In this document: one piece after another, positions 39,368 through 51,813 of the stretch
How the letters are laid out: each line of letters begins with the position of its first letter
How positions within the stretch are numbered: the stretch's first letter is position 1
NCBI GenBank assembly: GCA_013177805.1
Contig: JABLXU010000004.1
Location: 98,447 to 162,446 of the forward strand
DNA length: 64,000 nt
Source of the DNA: Candidatus Omnitrophota bacterium
Lineage (GTDB): Bacteria > Hinthialibacterota > Hinthialibacteria > Hinthialibacterales > Hinthialibacteraceae
Direction of reading: 5' to 3'
The notes under the pieces: generated by a model
Told to the model about the DNA's origin: nothing
Seen by the model: only the letters and a program-made list of their open reading frames with translations
Databases searched by the model: none
Program-made: the position numbers and the translations under genes

Positions 39368-42187
39368 ATGAAAAAAATCATCATTCAGGGCGCAAAAGAA
39401 CATAACCTGAAAAACATTGACCTGGAATTGCCCCGGGACCAACTGATCGTTTTCACCGGTGTCAGCGGTTCCGGCAAGTCCTCCCTGGCCTTTGATACAA
39501 TCTATGCGGAGGGGCAACGGCGCTACGTGGAATCGCTTTCCGCGTATGCCCGCCAGTTTCTGGGCCAAATGGAAAAACCCAAGGTGGATTACGTCGGCGG
39601 CTTGTCGCCCGCCATCTCCATTGAGCAGAAAAGCACCAGCAAAAATCCCCGTTCCACCGTGGGCACGGTTACCGAAATCTACGACTATCTTCGGGTTCTC
39701 TTCGCCCGGTGCGCCACGCCCTATTGCCCCACCCACAACCTTCCCCTGAATTCACAAACTTTAGATCAGATTGTGGATCAGATCATGGAATTGCCTGAAT
39801 CCACACGGTTTATGATTCTTGCCCCTAAGGTACGGGAACGCAAGGGTGAATACAAGGACATCTTCGAGGCGGCCCGCAAGGAGGGCTTTGTCCGCGCGCG
39901 GGTTAATGGCGAGATTCTGGAGCTGGATAAGAAAATTTCGCTCAACAAAAAAATGGCTCACACCATTGAACTGGTGATCGACCGGCTGGTAATGAAGCCG
40001 GATATCCAGTCCCGCCTCTCTGATTCAGTGGAACTGGCCTTGCGGCAGGGCAATGGCATTCTGCTGATTGCTATCCCGGGCAGTCCCGACCGGATGTTTA
40101 GCACCCAAAACGCTTGCCCGCGCTGCGGTTTTTCGATTGGGGAACTCAATCCTCAGCATTTTTCGTTCAACCATCCTTTGGGTATGTGCCCCACGTGTCA
40201 TGGATTGGGAAGAAAACTGGAACTCGATCCCGACCTGATCGTCCCTGACAAGAGCCGGTCGGTGGTGGAAGGGGCAATTGTCCCCTGGAAAAATGTGTTT
40301 CAGGACGGGAACGAGTCGTATGGGGCCCAGAGCATCCGGCGGCGTTTGGAGGCATTCGCCGAAAAACATCAAATTTCGCTGACCCGGCCGTGGAACCAAC
40401 TCTCAACCAAAGCCCAGGAATTGCTGCTGTACGGGGATGAGAAAACCCGTGGCGGATACCGGGGCATCATGCCAGAAATGGAGCAGTGGTACGCGAATAC
40501 CTCATCCGAAGGATTTCGCAATTACCTCCTGCAGACCTTTATGCGCCGGATACCCTGTGAAACCTGCGGGGGAGGTCGTTTGCGGCCGGAATATCTGGCG
40601 GCGCGGTTTGCGGGCCGGTCCATTGTGGAAATCACGAACCTGGACATCTGTGGAGCGATGCGGTTTTTCGAGCAAGTCGTCCTTACGCCCAAACAAGAAA
40701 AAATCGCCGGCTCAGTCCTGAAAGAAATCAAAAACCGCCTCCGCTTTCTTTCCGATGTCGGTCTTGAATACCTGACCTTAAGCCGGCCCGCCCCCTCACT
40801 GTCGGGCGGCGAAGCACAACGTATCCGGCTGGCCAGCCAGATCGGCAGCGCCCTGGTTGGGGTCCTGTATGTACTCGACGAGCCTAGCATTGGTCTGCAT
40901 CAACGTGACAACCGGCGGCTGATCGACACTTTGATCCAACTGCGCGATCTGGGCAACACGGTGCTCGTGGTCGAGCATGACAAAGAAATGATCGAATCAG
41001 CCGATTACATCGTCGATTTCGGTCCCGGGGCGGGACGGGACGGGGGCGAAGTGGTCGTCGCGGGCACACTCCAGGAGGTGTTGAACAGCTCTCAATCCCT
41101 GACCGGGGCTTATCTCGCTGGCCGTAAGGAGATCCGGGTTCCCCCAACGCGGCGCAAGGGGACGGGGAAATATATCGAGATTCTGGGAGCCACAGAAAAT
41201 AATTTGAAATCAATCGACGTAAAGATTCCCCTGGGGGTTTTTACTTGCGTGACGGGTGTTTCCGGATCAGGCAAAAGCACGTTGGTGACCGAGATCTTGT
41301 TCAAGGCGCTGGACCGCCTCTTGCACCGCTCGCATGCCATCCCCGGCAAGCACAAGGCGATCAAGGGGATTGAACATATCGATAAAGTCATCGAAATCGA
41401 CCAGAATCCCATCGGCCGGACGCCGCGATCCAATCCGGCCACCTACGTGAAGGCCTTCGATCCCATCCGCAATTTGTTTGCTCATCTCCCGGAATCGAAA
41501 GTGCGGGGCTACAAGCCCGGCCGGTTTTCCTTTAACGTACCCGGGGGGCGCTGCGAGGCGTGCTCGGGCGATGGGGTTCTCAAGATCGAAATGCACTTTC
41601 TGCCAGACGTGTATGTCACATGCGACGTTTGCCAGGGCAAGCGTTTCAACCGCGAAACCCTTCTGGTGAAATACAAAGGCCATACGATCGCCGATGTGCT
41701 GGATCTCAGCGTGAAAGAAGCTTTGGAACTGTTTTCCAGTTTTTCCTCCATCACCCGCATCTTGGATACGCTGGCGCAAGTCGGGCTGGATTATATCCAT
41801 TTGGGGCAACCGGCGCCCACCCTCTCCGGCGGCGAGGCGCAACGGATCAAACTGGCCAAGGAACTCTCGCGCCGGGACACAGGGAACACGTTATATATCC
41901 TCGATGAACCCACGACCGGCTTGCATTTTGAGGACATTCAAAAACTGCTGCGCGTGCTCAACGAACTGGTGGACCGCGGCAACACCATTGTGGTCATTGA
42001 GCATAATTTGGACGTGATCAAATCGGCGGATTGGATCATCGATCTCGGGCCGGAAGGCGGAGACAAGGGGGGAATGGTGGTGGCGACAGGCACTCCAGAA
42101 GAGGCCGCGGAATGCGAATGCTCCTATACCGGGCAATTTTTAAAAGCGATTCTAAACGGACAGGCGAGGACACGGCAATCGGCCTGA
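39368..42187 (+). CDS. uvrA: UvrABC system protein A (excinuclease ATPase)
   Basis: The protein has 939 residues, the standard UvrA length. It has two ABC ATPase modules: Walker [10 protein letters not shown] at residue 31 and GVSGSGKST near residue 630. ABC signatures are in [16 protein letters not shown] and [16 protein letters not shown], and Walker B elements in [11 protein letters not shown] and [11 protein letters not shown]. Both zinc modules are present (CPRCG...CPTCHG and CEACSG...CDVCQG). UvrA dimerises, recognises helix-distorting DNA damage and loads UvrB for nucleotide excision repair. The rph gene follows after 29 bases, so the two are probably co-transcribed. Confidence 0.98.
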   Translation: MKKIIIQGAKEHNLKNIDLELPRDQLIVFTGVSGSGKSSLAFDTIYAEGQRRYVESLSAYARQFLGQMEKPKVDYVGGLSPAISIEQKSTSKNPRSTVGTVTEIYDYLRVLFARCATPYCPTHNLPLNSQTLDQIVDQIMELPESTRFMILAPKVRERKGEYKDIFEAARKEGFVRARVNGEILELDKKISLNKKMAHTIELVIDRLVMKPDIQSRLSDSVELALRQGNGILLIAIPGSPDRMFSTQNACPRCGFSIGELNPQHFSFNHPLGMCPTCHGLGRKLELDPDLIVPDKSRSVVEGAIVPWKNVFQDGNESYGAQSIRRRLEAFAEKHQISLTRPWNQLSTKAQELLLYGDEKTRGGYRGIMPEMEQWYANTSSEGFRNYLLQTFMRRIPCETCGGGRLRPEYLAARFAGRSIVEITNLDICGAMRFFEQVVLTPKQEKIAGSVLKEIKNRLRFLSDVGLEYLTLSRPAPSLSGGEAQRIRLASQIGSALVGVLYVLDEPSIGLHQRDNRRLIDTLIQLRDLGNTVLVVEHDKEMIESADYIVDFGPGAGRDGGEVVVAGTLQEVLNSSQSLTGAYLAGRKEIRVPPTRRKGTGKYIEILGATENNLKSIDVKIPLGVFTCVTGVSGSGKSTLVTEILFKALDRLLHRSHAIPGKHKAIKGIEHIDKVIEIDQNPIGRTPRSNPATYVKAFDPIRNLFAHLPESKVRGYKPGRFSFNVPGGRCEACSGDGVLKIEMHFLPDVYVTCDVCQGKRFNRETLLVKYKGHTIADVLDLSVKEALELFSSFSSITRILDTLAQVGLDYIHLGQPAPTLSGGEAQRIKLAKELSRRDTGNTLYILDEPTTGLHFEDIQKLLRVLNELVDRGNTIVVIEHNLDVIKSADWIIDLGPEGGDKGGMVVATGTPEEAAECECSYTGQFLKAILNGQARTRQSA

Positions 42188-42216
42188 GAATTCAATCCCC
42201 AGGAAGGAACGGCAGA

Positions 42217-42945
42217 ATGAAGAAAACTACATGGCGCCGGGCGGAAGGCCGGTTGGACAACCAAATGCGCCCTATTGCCTTCCAACGGTCGTATCTGGAT
42301 TTCGCGGAAGGTTCGTGCTTGGTCAGTTTCGGGCGGACTAAAGTGATTTGCGCCGCCTCTATCGACGACCAGGTGCCGCCTTTTTTGATCGGATCCGGCC
42401 AGGGATGGATTACGGCCGAGTACAGCATGCTTCCCAAATCCACCCGGCAACGCACCCCCCGCGACCGGGCCAAAAGCGGCCGGTCGCATGAAATCCAACG
42501 CTTGATCGGGCGTTCGCTGCGCGGCATCACCGATCTGACCCGGCTGGGAGAACGTACCATTTATATTGACTGCGACGTGGTGCAAGCCGACGGAGGCACC
42601 CGGTCGGCCGCGATATCCGGCGCGGCGTTGGCTTTGCATGACGCACTGTATTTCATGAAGAAAAACCAGATCATTCAGGAATGGCCGCTACGCGAACTGG
42701 CCGCGGCGGTAAGCGTTGGACTAGTAGAGGGGAGGGTATGTCTGGACTTGGATTTCAGTGAAGACAGCATGGCCGATGTCGATTTCAACGTGGTTAAAAC
42801 CGAATCGGGGAAATTCATTGAAATCCAGGGCACGGCGGAACATAACACCTTCGATATGGATCAATTGAAGCAATTTCTCGAAACGGCGGAGGAGGGCATC
42901 CAACGCATTCTCCAGGCGCAACGGGAGGCATTGGCGGCGGGATGA
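42217..42945 (+). CDS. rph: Ribonuclease PH
   Basis: The protein has 242 residues. It is a phosphorolytic 3'-5' exoribonuclease that trims tRNA 3' ends. The signatures are the N-terminal RPIAFQRSYLDFAEGSCLVSFG (read in parts), GWITAEYSMLPKSTRQR, the phosphate-binding RQRTPRDRAKSGRSHEIQRL arginines, and DCDVVQADGGTRSAAISGA. The end of the C-terminal domain is regular (VDFNVVKTESGKFIEIQGTAE). The ATG at 42217 follows AGGAAGGA and is preferred to upstream in-frame ATGs that lie inside uvrA. A probable terminator follows about 100 bases downstream. Confidence 0.97.
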   Translation: MKKTTWRRAEGRLDNQMRPIAFQRSYLDFAEGSCLVSFGRTKVICAASIDDQVPPFLIGSGQGWITAEYSMLPKSTRQRTPRDRAKSGRSHEIQRLIGRSLRGITDLTRLGERTIYIDCDVVQADGGTRSAAISGAALALHDALYFMKKNQIIQEWPLRELAAAVSVGLVEGRVCLDLDFSEDSMADVDFNVVKTESGKFIEIQGTAEHNTFDMDQLKQFLETAEEGIQRILQAQREALAAG

Positions 42946-43044
42946 TCGCGGATTTCTTGGATCATTCATTCCACGTAAGCTTCATCCATGAGGGTGAAAA
43001 AGCGAATATCAAAGAATCAGCCGAATGGTGAATTCATGCCAAAC

Positions 43045-43067
43045 GGCCCGGAGGACCGGCATTTTTT
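43045..43067 (+). terminator. Probable rho-independent terminator after uvrA-rph
   Basis: A GC-rich hairpin, GCCCGG-AGGA-CCGGC with one bulged base, is followed by ATTTTTT. Confidence 0.6.
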
Positions 43068-43136
43068 CGCCCCGATCCTGTTTCTAGCAGATCGGATGGA
43101 GAGGGAAAGATCTTTGCATCCCCCTCCGTTTGGTAC

Positions 43137-45141
<2,005 letters not shown>

Positions 45142-45199
45142 GCTTCTCTGTCCTTCTCCTGCGAATTGAATCGTGGTTCTGCGGGGATCAATCGGCCGG

Positions 45200-46078
45200 T
45201 TAGTCGTCCAATTCGTCGTCGTCTTCCTCGTCGAAATCAACGGGACGGGTTTTGGAGGCCGGCACGGCGGCCGGCGTCCGCGGCCGGGCGGCTAGGGCCA
45301 GAGGCTTCTCCGCTCCTTCCTCCTCCAGTTCCCCGGCGCGGGGCTTTTCTTCCTCTTCCTCCTCGCCTATCTCAATTTCGGCGCCTTCGGTCGAGGCCAT
45401 CTTGCCTTCGAGAATCGAATCCGCGATCCGCGCGGTCACCAGGCGCACGGCCCGGATCGCGTCGTCGTTGCCGGGAATCACATAGTCGATGTCGTCCGGA
45501 TCGCAGTTGGTATCCACGATGGCGATCACCGGAATCCCCAGGCGGCGGGCCTCCAATACGGCGATGCGGTCCTTGCGGGTGTCGGTCACGAACAGGGCGG
45601 ACGGGAGTCCGTTCATTTCCCGGATGCCGGTTAGGTTTTTCTCCAGCTTTTCCAGCTCCTTGCTCATCATCATGCGTTCTTTTTTGTTCCGGCGCTGGCT
45701 AAGGGATTCATCGCTCAGTTGGTACTCATAGTCCTTCATTTTCTGGATGCTTTTGCGGATCGTGTTGTAGTTGGTCAGCATCCCGCCCAGCCACCGGTTG
45801 TTCACATAAAACATGCCGCACCGCTTTGCTTCTTCCTTCACGGTATCCTGGGCTTGTTTCTTGGTCCCGACAAACAATACGGTCCCCCCGGCCGCCGCCA
45901 CGTCCCGCACGAAACGGCACGCTTCCTTGAGTAAACGCACGGTCTTTTTCAAATCGATGATGTATATCCCGTTGCGCTGTCCAAAAATATATTTGGACAT
46001 TTTCGGGTTCCACCGGCGCGTCTGATGGCCGAAATGGACCCCGGATTCCAGGAGTTGTTTCATGCTCACTGTCGTCAC
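45200..46078 (-). CDS. rpsB: 30S ribosomal protein S2 with acidic C-terminal tail
   Basis: The protein has 292 residues. The S2 core is clear: [57 protein letters not shown] and the [20 protein letters not shown] block. After about residue 228 comes an extension of some 60 residues rich in Glu and Asp, with a stretch of Ala/Pro and an acidic end ([12 protein letters not shown]). The start is GTG at 46078, eight bases after AAGGAG. It is first in the rpsB-tsf-pyrH-frr cluster, behind a probable extended -10 promoter at 46162-46189. Confidence 0.97.
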   Translation of the reverse strand: MTTVSMKQLLESGVHFGHQTRRWNPKMSKYIFGQRNGIYIIDLKKTVRLLKEACRFVRDVAAAGGTVLFVGTKKQAQDTVKEEAKRCGMFYVNNRWLGGMLTNYNTIRKSIQKMKDYEYQLSDESLSQRRNKKERMMMSKELEKLEKNLTGIREMNGLPSALFVTDTRKDRIAVLEARRLGIPVIAIVDTNCDPDDIDYVIPGNDDAIRAVRLVTARIADSILEGKMASTEGAEIEIGEEEEEEKPRAGELEEEGAEKPLALAARPRTPAAVPASKTRPVDFDEEDDDELDD

Positions 46079-46161
46079 GTGATTGACTCCTTCATACCGC
46101 CCTTGCGGTAAAATGTGGCCAATTGAGATGTTAAGAAAAACTCCCCATCAGCCGCTTGTTA

Positions 46162-46189
46162 TTTTTAGCACCCGAGCCTGTTTTTTCAA
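46162..46189 (-). promoter_or_regulatory. Probable promoter of rpsB-tsf
   Basis: On the minus strand TTGAAA is separated by 16 bases from TAAAAA, with TG one base before the -10 (extended -10). It lies about 85 bases upstream of the GTG start. Confidence 0.55.
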
Positions 46190-46381
46190 GGCGCGCGCAT
46201 TATCCCCCTTTTCCCGTCCCGTTGGTTTGTAATATATAAAATTATTATTTACATAATTCATTAAGAAAATAGTGAATGGCTGGCGAAAGGCTCACTGAGG
46301 ATTTTCCCTAATTTATTGTATCATTATTATACAAAATACAATATAAAATCAAAAATATAATCAAAAATTATCAAAATATGA

Positions 46382-46409
46382 TTGACAGAGCGCTTTGGCC
46401 CAATAAAAA
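46382..46409 (+). promoter_or_regulatory. Possible promoter of the subtilase gene
   Basis: TTGACA with a weak -10 TAAAAA at 16 bases, downstream of the AT-rich core and about 100 bases before the ATG. Confidence 0.35.
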
Positions 46410-46510
46410 TGATGTTGATGACTAATGCTTTCGCGAACTTGGTTTATGCCATTCGGTGAACAGGGTGGAGCGGCGTTGATTTTACGAATATCGTTTGGGA
46501 GGACCGTCTC

Positions 46511-49483
46511 ATGAAGGAAGTCCGGATTCATCACCAGTCATCTAACCCAATATACTTCGCTATGCTTGCCTTCGTTCTGGGAATCGTTGGAATTCATTGG
46601 CCCCTTCCCGGGTGGGTGGATCCCGGCGGCTGGCCGCAGTCGGCCTCGAACTCGCTGCAGTGGGAACTGGACATGCCACCCATCGATACCCTGGACGTCT
46701 CCGGCGGGATGGACCCGGGAGTTAATCCGTTGGAGACAGTCCGGATTTTCATCAACTTCAAACACCATCCCGGAGTCCCTGAGCAGGCGCTGGTCCGGAT
46801 GGCGGGCGGTCAAATCCGCCACGCGTACCAGTATCTCTCATCCCTTTCCGCCGACGTCCCCCTGGCGGCCATCGGCCATTTGAAAACCTTGGCTTCCGTC
46901 GAGAGCATCGAGTATGTGCCCGAAGTCACCGCCGTAGACGCGGAACTAGACAATGCCTGGGGAGTCAAACGCACCGGAGCCGGAGTGGTGCACGCCTCGA
47001 ACAAAGGTACGGGAATCCGCGTGGCCGTGATCGATACCGGCATTGATTACACGCATCCCGACCTGGCCGCCAATGTGAAAGGCGGTTGGGATTTTGTCAA
47101 CAAAGATGACAATCCCATGGACGATCATGGCCATGGAACCCATGTGAGCGGCACGATCGCCGCGCGGGATGACAATTCGGGTGTGGTCGGCATGGCGCCG
47201 GAAGCGTCATTGTACGGCCTGAAGGTTCTCAGCGCGAGCGGTTCGGGATACGCCGACGATGTCGCGCGTGCCCTGGAATGGTGCATTACGAATAATATCC
47301 AAGTGGTAAACATGAGCCTATCCGGTGGATATAGTTCTGTTTTGGAATCCGCCTGCAGCAAAGCCAGTCAGGCCGGAATCATCCTCGTGGCCGCCGCGGG
47401 CAACTCGGGCACCTCCAGCGGCACGGGGGACACCGTGGGCTACCCGGCCAAATACGCGACAGTCATTGCCACCGCCGCCACCGACCGTTCAGATCTCCGC
47501 GCCGCGTTCTCCAGCACCGGGCCCGCAGTGGAAATCGCCGCGCCGGGCGTCTCGGTCTATTCCACCTATCCGGGCGGACGCTATGTTTCCATGAGTGGCA
47601 CCTCCATGGCCTGCCCTCATGTGGCGGGCGCGGCCGCCTTGATCCTGGGCGCGGGGATTCCGGCGGCCAATGTCCGTTCTCTGCTGCAAAGCACCGCCGA
47701 CGACCTGGGCACGGCCGGCCGGGACGAATGGTATGGCTATGGCTTATTGGATGCTGATGAAGCCGCTCAAACCAGTGAGCCGATAACGAATTATCCTCCC
47801 GTAGTGACCATCACCGCCCCGCCGGATGGCACGCAAGTCAGCGAGGGATCTTCCATTACCTTCAAGGGAACCGCGACAGATCCGGAGGATGGGAATCTTT
47901 CGTATAGTCTGGCCTGGAATTCCAGTCTGGATGGTTTTTTGGGAATCGGGAACACCATCATCAAAATTTTGAAAGTGGGCACTCATACGATTTCCGCGCA
48001 GGTGAGCGACTCGGGCGGGAAAATCGGCAATTACACCATTACCGTGACGGTCAACAAAGTCCTGAATAATCCCCCCGGTGTGACCATTACCTCCCCCGCC
48101 AATCAGGCGGTATTCGAAACTGGAACGCCCATTACATTTTCCGGGACCGCCGTGGACAAGGAGGACGGCGACATTTCCTACAAACTCGCCTGGAAATCCA
48201 GCCTGCAAGGATCCATCGGGACTGGCACCAAGTTCTCCACGACGTTGAAAGAAGGCACTCATACCATCACGGCCTCGGTCACTGATTCGGGAACTCTTTC
48301 AACCAGTCAATCCGTTACAGTGACGGTCAAGAATGTCCTTGACACTCCCCCCGTGGTCTCTATCCTTTCCCCGCCCGATGGCGCGGAGTTGGATGCCGGA
48401 TCCAGTGTCACGCTTTCAGGAAATGCCATGGATGAGAAGGACGGCGATATTTCCTCCAAACTGACCTGGACCTCCAGCCTGCAAGGTGGATTGGGGAGCG
48501 GGAAGACCATCTCGGCCGTCTTGATCGAAGGGACGCACACCATCACTGCTAGGGTGACCGACACGGGGGGGAACACGGCCGCCCAAACCATCACGGTTGT
48601 GATTCGGCCTGTGCCGTCGATTCAGGATAATCCACCGGTCGTGACGATCCTCAATCCATCGGAAGTCACCCAAATAGAAGAGAGCCAATCCATTCACTTT
48701 ATGGGAACGGCGATAGACGCGGAAGATGGGGATATTTCCACAAATCTTATATGGTCTTCCTCTATCGATGGATTTTTGTTTATCGGCCAATCGTCCACGA
48801 AAACCTTGAGCGTTGGTACCCATACGATCACCGCCGAGGTGACCGACACGGGGAATAATGTGGCCAGCCAATCCATCATGGTGACCGTCACCCCGCCTCC
48901 GGATGATCCACCCGGACTGACCATTCTATCACCGGAAAACGGAGCGGAGTTCGATACCGAAACTCAAATCCGCTTGGCTGGCACCGCTAAGGACGAAAAG
49001 GACGGTGATCTATCCGCCCAGTTGAACTGGAAATCAAACTTGCAAGGCTCCCTAGGAACCGGCAACGAGTTGGCGGTTATGTTGCGGGAAGGCCTTCATA
49101 CGATCACCGCCGAGGTGACCGACTCAGGAGGGAATACCGTCCATCAATCCCGCCAGGTGACCGTGAAAGCCAAACCCCTGCTTTTAGAAATGAGCGTCAC
49201 GACAAATAAAGCCGAATACGGGGACCGGGAGACGGTTCAGATCACTCATACGGTTAAGGCGGGCGGGGCGCCGGTGGCCGGGGCCGCGGTCAAGAGCACA
49301 TTGACTACCGCGCTGGGTAAATTGGTCACCCGCAGTGGCAACACGAATACCAATGGGGTGTATGTCTATACCTATCGGTTATCCACCAAGAAGGACGGCA
49401 CTGGGCCATTCAAAGTGGAGGCCACATGCAGTAAAAGCGGCTATGTCTCTGGTTCAGGATCGGTAACGTTTGAGGTGAAATGA
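46511..49483 (+). CDS. Secreted subtilisin-like serine protease (S8) with five Ig-like repeats
   Basis: The protein has 990 residues. A hydrophobic segment near residues 17-33 is a signal peptide or anchor. Residues about 70-145 resemble an inhibitor I9-type propeptide. The S8 catalytic domain covers about 150-420, with Asp175 (VAVIDTGID), His208 (HGHGTHVSGT) and Ser365 (GTSMACPHVAG), so it looks active. Five related Ig/PKD-like repeats of about 92 residues follow (about 430-895), each with a DxEDGD(I/L)S element and ending GTHTITA-V-TD. A last beta-domain (about 900-990) recalls an invasin/Big-1-type fold. GGAGG lies eight bases before the ATG. It is probably an exported or surface protease. 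Confidence 0.92.
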   Translation: MKEVRIHHQSSNPIYFAMLAFVLGIVGIHWPLPGWVDPGGWPQSASNSLQWELDMPPIDTLDVSGGMDPGVNPLETVRIFINFKHHPGVPEQALVRMAGGQIRHAYQYLSSLSADVPLAAIGHLKTLASVESIEYVPEVTAVDAELDNAWGVKRTGAGVVHASNKGTGIRVAVIDTGIDYTHPDLAANVKGGWDFVNKDDNPMDDHGHGTHVSGTIAARDDNSGVVGMAPEASLYGLKVLSASGSGYADDVARALEWCITNNIQVVNMSLSGGYSSVLESACSKASQAGIILVAAAGNSGTSSGTGDTVGYPAKYATVIATAATDRSDLRAAFSSTGPAVEIAAPGVSVYSTYPGGRYVSMSGTSMACPHVAGAAALILGAGIPAANVRSLLQSTADDLGTAGRDEWYGYGLLDADEAAQTSEPITNYPPVVTITAPPDGTQVSEGSSITFKGTATDPEDGNLSYSLAWNSSLDGFLGIGNTIIKILKVGTHTISAQVSDSGGKIGNYTITVTVNKVLNNPPGVTITSPANQAVFETGTPITFSGTAVDKEDGDISYKLAWKSSLQGSIGTGTKFSTTLKEGTHTITASVTDSGTLSTSQSVTVTVKNVLDTPPVVSILSPPDGAELDAGSSVTLSGNAMDEKDGDISSKLTWTSSLQGGLGSGKTISAVLIEGTHTITARVTDTGGNTAAQTITVVIRPVPSIQDNPPVVTILNPSEVTQIEESQSIHFMGTAIDAEDGDISTNLIWSSSIDGFLFIGQSSTKTLSVGTHTITAEVTDTGNNVASQSIMVTVTPPPDDPPGLTILSPENGAEFDTETQIRLAGTAKDEKDGDLSAQLNWKSNLQGSLGTGNELAVMLREGLHTITAEVTDSGGNTVHQSRQVTVKAKPLLLEMSVTTNKAEYGDRETVQITHTVKAGGAPVAGAAVKSTLTTALGKLVTRSGNTNTNGVYVYTYRLSTKKDGTGPFKVEATCSKSGYVSGSGSVTFEVK

Positions 49484-49484
49484 A

Positions 49485-49865
49485 TTACTCACAATCCGCC
49501 AACAGGCCGATGATCTCGCAATTCTCGCCGCTGATCCAAATTCGTTCTTGGGCTTGAATGGCCAGGGGAGCGCCTGAGTAGGGAATCACCCGCCGGCGCT
49601 CCCCATGGATTTCCAATTCGCCGTTTTCGTCCGGTTCCGGTTTGGGCTGCCTGGATTGAAGTTGGACATACACCGCGTTCGGTCCGCATCCGCAATTTTT
49701 TCCGTAACAGACGGGATTCATAATCCGTCCCAGTACCGTGCAGTCTTCCCCGGTTACATGCAGGTTTCCATCCGCGTAAACCACCACCGGTCCGCCATGA
49801 TACCCAGCCAGTTGCAGGGTGCGTTCTCCCAATTGGATTGCTCCGGCGTAGAATGGTGTGCTCAT
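49485..49865 (-). CDS. Small protein of unknown function with an internal duplication
   Basis: The 126-residue protein is not recognised. It has two similar units: residues about 25-50 (VVVYADGNLHVTGEDCTVLG) and about 98-125 (LAIQAQERIWISGENCEIIG), each with a G-E-(D/N)-C core. There are six cysteines, including CYGKNCGCG. It has no signal peptide or membrane segment. The beta-rich duplicated units suggest a small beta-sandwich or two-stranded repeat, and the cysteines could bind metal. It lies six bases after the cNMP-binding protein gene on the same strand, so the two form an operon. Its stop nearly touches the convergent subtilase stop. Confidence 0.55.
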   Translation of the reverse strand: MSTPFYAGAIQLGERTLQLAGYHGGPVVVYADGNLHVTGEDCTVLGRIMNPVCYGKNCGCGPNAVYVQLQSRQPKPEPDENGELEIHGERRRVIPYSGAPLAIQAQERIWISGENCEIIGLLADCE

Positions 49866-49871
49866 GACCGG

Positions 49872-50324
49872 TCATCCGTGTAAAAGAAATTGCAACTGCA
49901 TCCGCGTATATTTCAGGCGGTTGCGGATGACCTGGGCGATCATCTCCATGAACACCGCCTTGAGGGATGAATCCCGGTTCAACAGATCCAACAGCGCTTC
50001 ATGGGGCAGCGCGATCAGTTCCGTCGGCTCCATGCAGAGGGAGGACGCGGTGATTTGGTACGGTGCCACGGCCGCCGACCATCCGAAGAGCTCGCCCGGC
50101 TTGACCACATAAATCGCCACATGCCGGTCCGGCGGCAATTTGATGACGATCGAGACGCAGCCCTTATGCACCAGGTACACCGCCCGGGCCAGATCGTTTT
50201 CCTGCTCCACCCGGCTGTCCGTGGCGTACGATTCCAACTGCGCGATAGACGCGATTTGCCCGATTTGTTCATCCGTGAACGACTGCAAGACTTTCATTCC
50301 CCGCAAGATTTCTTCCAGGTCCAT
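49872..50324 (-). CDS. Cyclic nucleotide-binding (CRP/CAP_ED) domain protein without DNA-binding domain
   Basis: The protein has 150 residues and consists of one cNMP-binding beta-roll: LQSFTDEQIGQIASIAQ, VYLVHKGCVSIVIKL, the phosphate-cassette-like region VKPGELFGWSAAVAP and a C-terminal helix. In CRP the cassette reads GE-x5-A-x2-RSA-type; here the Arg is not evident, so nucleotide binding is uncertain. No helix-turn-helix follows, so it is not a classical transcription factor. It may sense redox or a nucleotide and act through the small Cys-rich protein encoded directly downstream. Confidence 0.8.
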   Translation of the reverse strand: MDLEEILRGMKVLQSFTDEQIGQIASIAQLESYATDSRVEQENDLARAVYLVHKGCVSIVIKLPPDRHVAIYVVKPGELFGWSAAVAPYQITASSLCMEPTELIALPHEALLDLLNRDSSLKAVFMEMIAQVIRNRLKYTRMQLQFLLHG

Positions 50325-50503
50325 CGCCGGATTCTCACCCCTTCGCTGGGATCCGTGAAGACACGGATTCCGTGTCGAACATCCTCAACTCGAGTAAGGC
50401 AAATTACCATTGGACCGGAAACGAATCAACCGAGCCCCGCCGCCGTGCTTGCCCGGCCATGGGGGAATCCGTATCATGAATGGACACCCGATGGAGGCAA
50501 ACC

Positions 50504-51790
50504 ATGAAATTGGATCGTGACAAGCTTTATCCCTGGCTGGCTATTCTGCGCGCCAAGTTCATGGGCAGTTCGCGGGCCATGAAGCTCGAAAAGCATTTCG
50601 GTTCCATCCGCGCCGCCCTCGAAGCCCCCGTGGCCGCCATCGCCGCCGTGCCCGGTTTCAGCGAGGAAATCGGCCACGCCATCCGGCAGGCGGCCCAGGG
50701 AGAATTCGACCGCGAAATCGACAAGGAATTCACCTGGGCGGAACGTGAAGGCGTCTCGATCCTGCTCTATTCCGATCCCGGATTTCCACATCCGCTCCGT
50801 CACATCCCCGCCCCCCCGGCTATTCTATACGTCAAAGGTCAATTGTTGCCCCAGGACATACTGGCTGTTGGGATTGTCGGATCGCGCCACGCCACCGACG
50901 GTGGCCGCCGCATGGCCGGTAAGATCGCCGGCGAATTGGCCGAGGCGGGCCTTACCATCATCAGCGGCCTGGCGTGGGGCATCGACGCCGCGGCCCACAA
51001 GGGAGCCTTGCGCGCCCCGAATGGACGTACCATCGCCGTAATGGGCAACGGTTTGAAATTCATCTATCCGCGCGAGCATTCCCTGCTGGCGGAGCAAATC
51101 GTGAACCGCGGCGCGCTCCTCTCCGAATTGTTTTATGATGTCGCGCCTCAAGGCCGGAATTTCCCGCCCCGTAACCGCATCATCAGCGGCCTCTCGCTGG
51201 GGGTGCTGGTGGCCGAAGCTCCCGAGCGCAGCGGCGCGCTGATCACCGCCGACTACGCCCTCGAACAAGGCAAGGAAATCTTTGCTTTGCCCGGCGACGT
51301 GGAGCGCGGCATCTCTATCGGCACTAACAAACTGATCCAGGAATCGCGGGCCACGCTGGTTACCTCGGCCGCGGACATCCTGCGCGAACTGGCTGACAAG
51401 ATCATTTTCTACAACAACGAATTGCAGGGCAAAATCCCCCGCGTGGACCTGGGACCGGAAATCCTGGAAGCCGCCCGTGAGAAAAAATCCCGTGAGGCCG
51501 TTCTCTCCCGGGAATTGGCGGCCGCGCCACGCGAACCCCAAATCCCGGAACCCTCCCTGCCGTCCCCCCTCTCTCCAAAGCCGGCCGCTCCGCCCCGGCC
51601 CGCCATCCCACTCGAAGGGGACGAGCAAACCATCTTCGCCGCGCTGACCTTCGAGGCCCGGCACATCGATGACATTTGCCGCGAACTCAACTGGCCGGCG
51701 GCCCGCGTCTCTTCCGCCCTTGGCCTTTTGGAACTAAAAGGATTAATCGAACGCCGGTCTGGCATGCGCTTCAAACGAATGGATGAATAA
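50504..51790 (+). CDS. dprA: DNA-processing protein DprA
   Basis: The protein has 428 residues. The N-terminal SAM-like helical region (AMKLEKHFGSIRAALEA) precedes the extended Rossmann fold. The fold contains VGIVGSRHATDGGRRMA, TIISGLAWGIDAAAHKGAL, LLSELFYDVAPQGRNFPPRN and GALITADYALEQGKEIFALPG. A Pro/Ala-rich linker (about 335-370) leads to a winged-helix domain (residues 370-425). DprA protects incoming single-stranded DNA and loads RecA during natural transformation, and it is also present in many non-competent bacteria. The ATG at 50504 with GGAGG upstream is preferred to an earlier one at 50480. Confidence 0.95.
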   Translation: MKLDRDKLYPWLAILRAKFMGSSRAMKLEKHFGSIRAALEAPVAAIAAVPGFSEEIGHAIRQAAQGEFDREIDKEFTWAEREGVSILLYSDPGFPHPLRHIPAPPAILYVKGQLLPQDILAVGIVGSRHATDGGRRMAGKIAGELAEAGLTIISGLAWGIDAAAHKGALRAPNGRTIAVMGNGLKFIYPREHSLLAEQIVNRGALLSELFYDVAPQGRNFPPRNRIISGLSLGVLVAEAPERSGALITADYALEQGKEIFALPGDVERGISIGTNKLIQESRATLVTSAADILRELADKIIFYNNELQGKIPRVDLGPEILEAAREKKSREAVLSRELAAAPREPQIPEPSLPSPLSPKPAAPPRPAIPLEGDEQTIFAALTFEARHIDDICRELNWPAARVSSALGLLELKGLIERRSGMRFKRMDE

Positions 51791-51813
51791 TGGATGAATA
51801 AGGAGAACCACAG

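Larger units (their letters stand above)
46079..46510. other. Divergent intergenic region with very AT-rich core
   Basis: These 432 bases separate rpsB from the subtilase gene. About 46225-46400 is strikingly AT-rich compared with its surroundings and contains ATTGTAT...ATACAAT inverted at about 46316-46343. No gene was seen. Confidence 0.6.
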
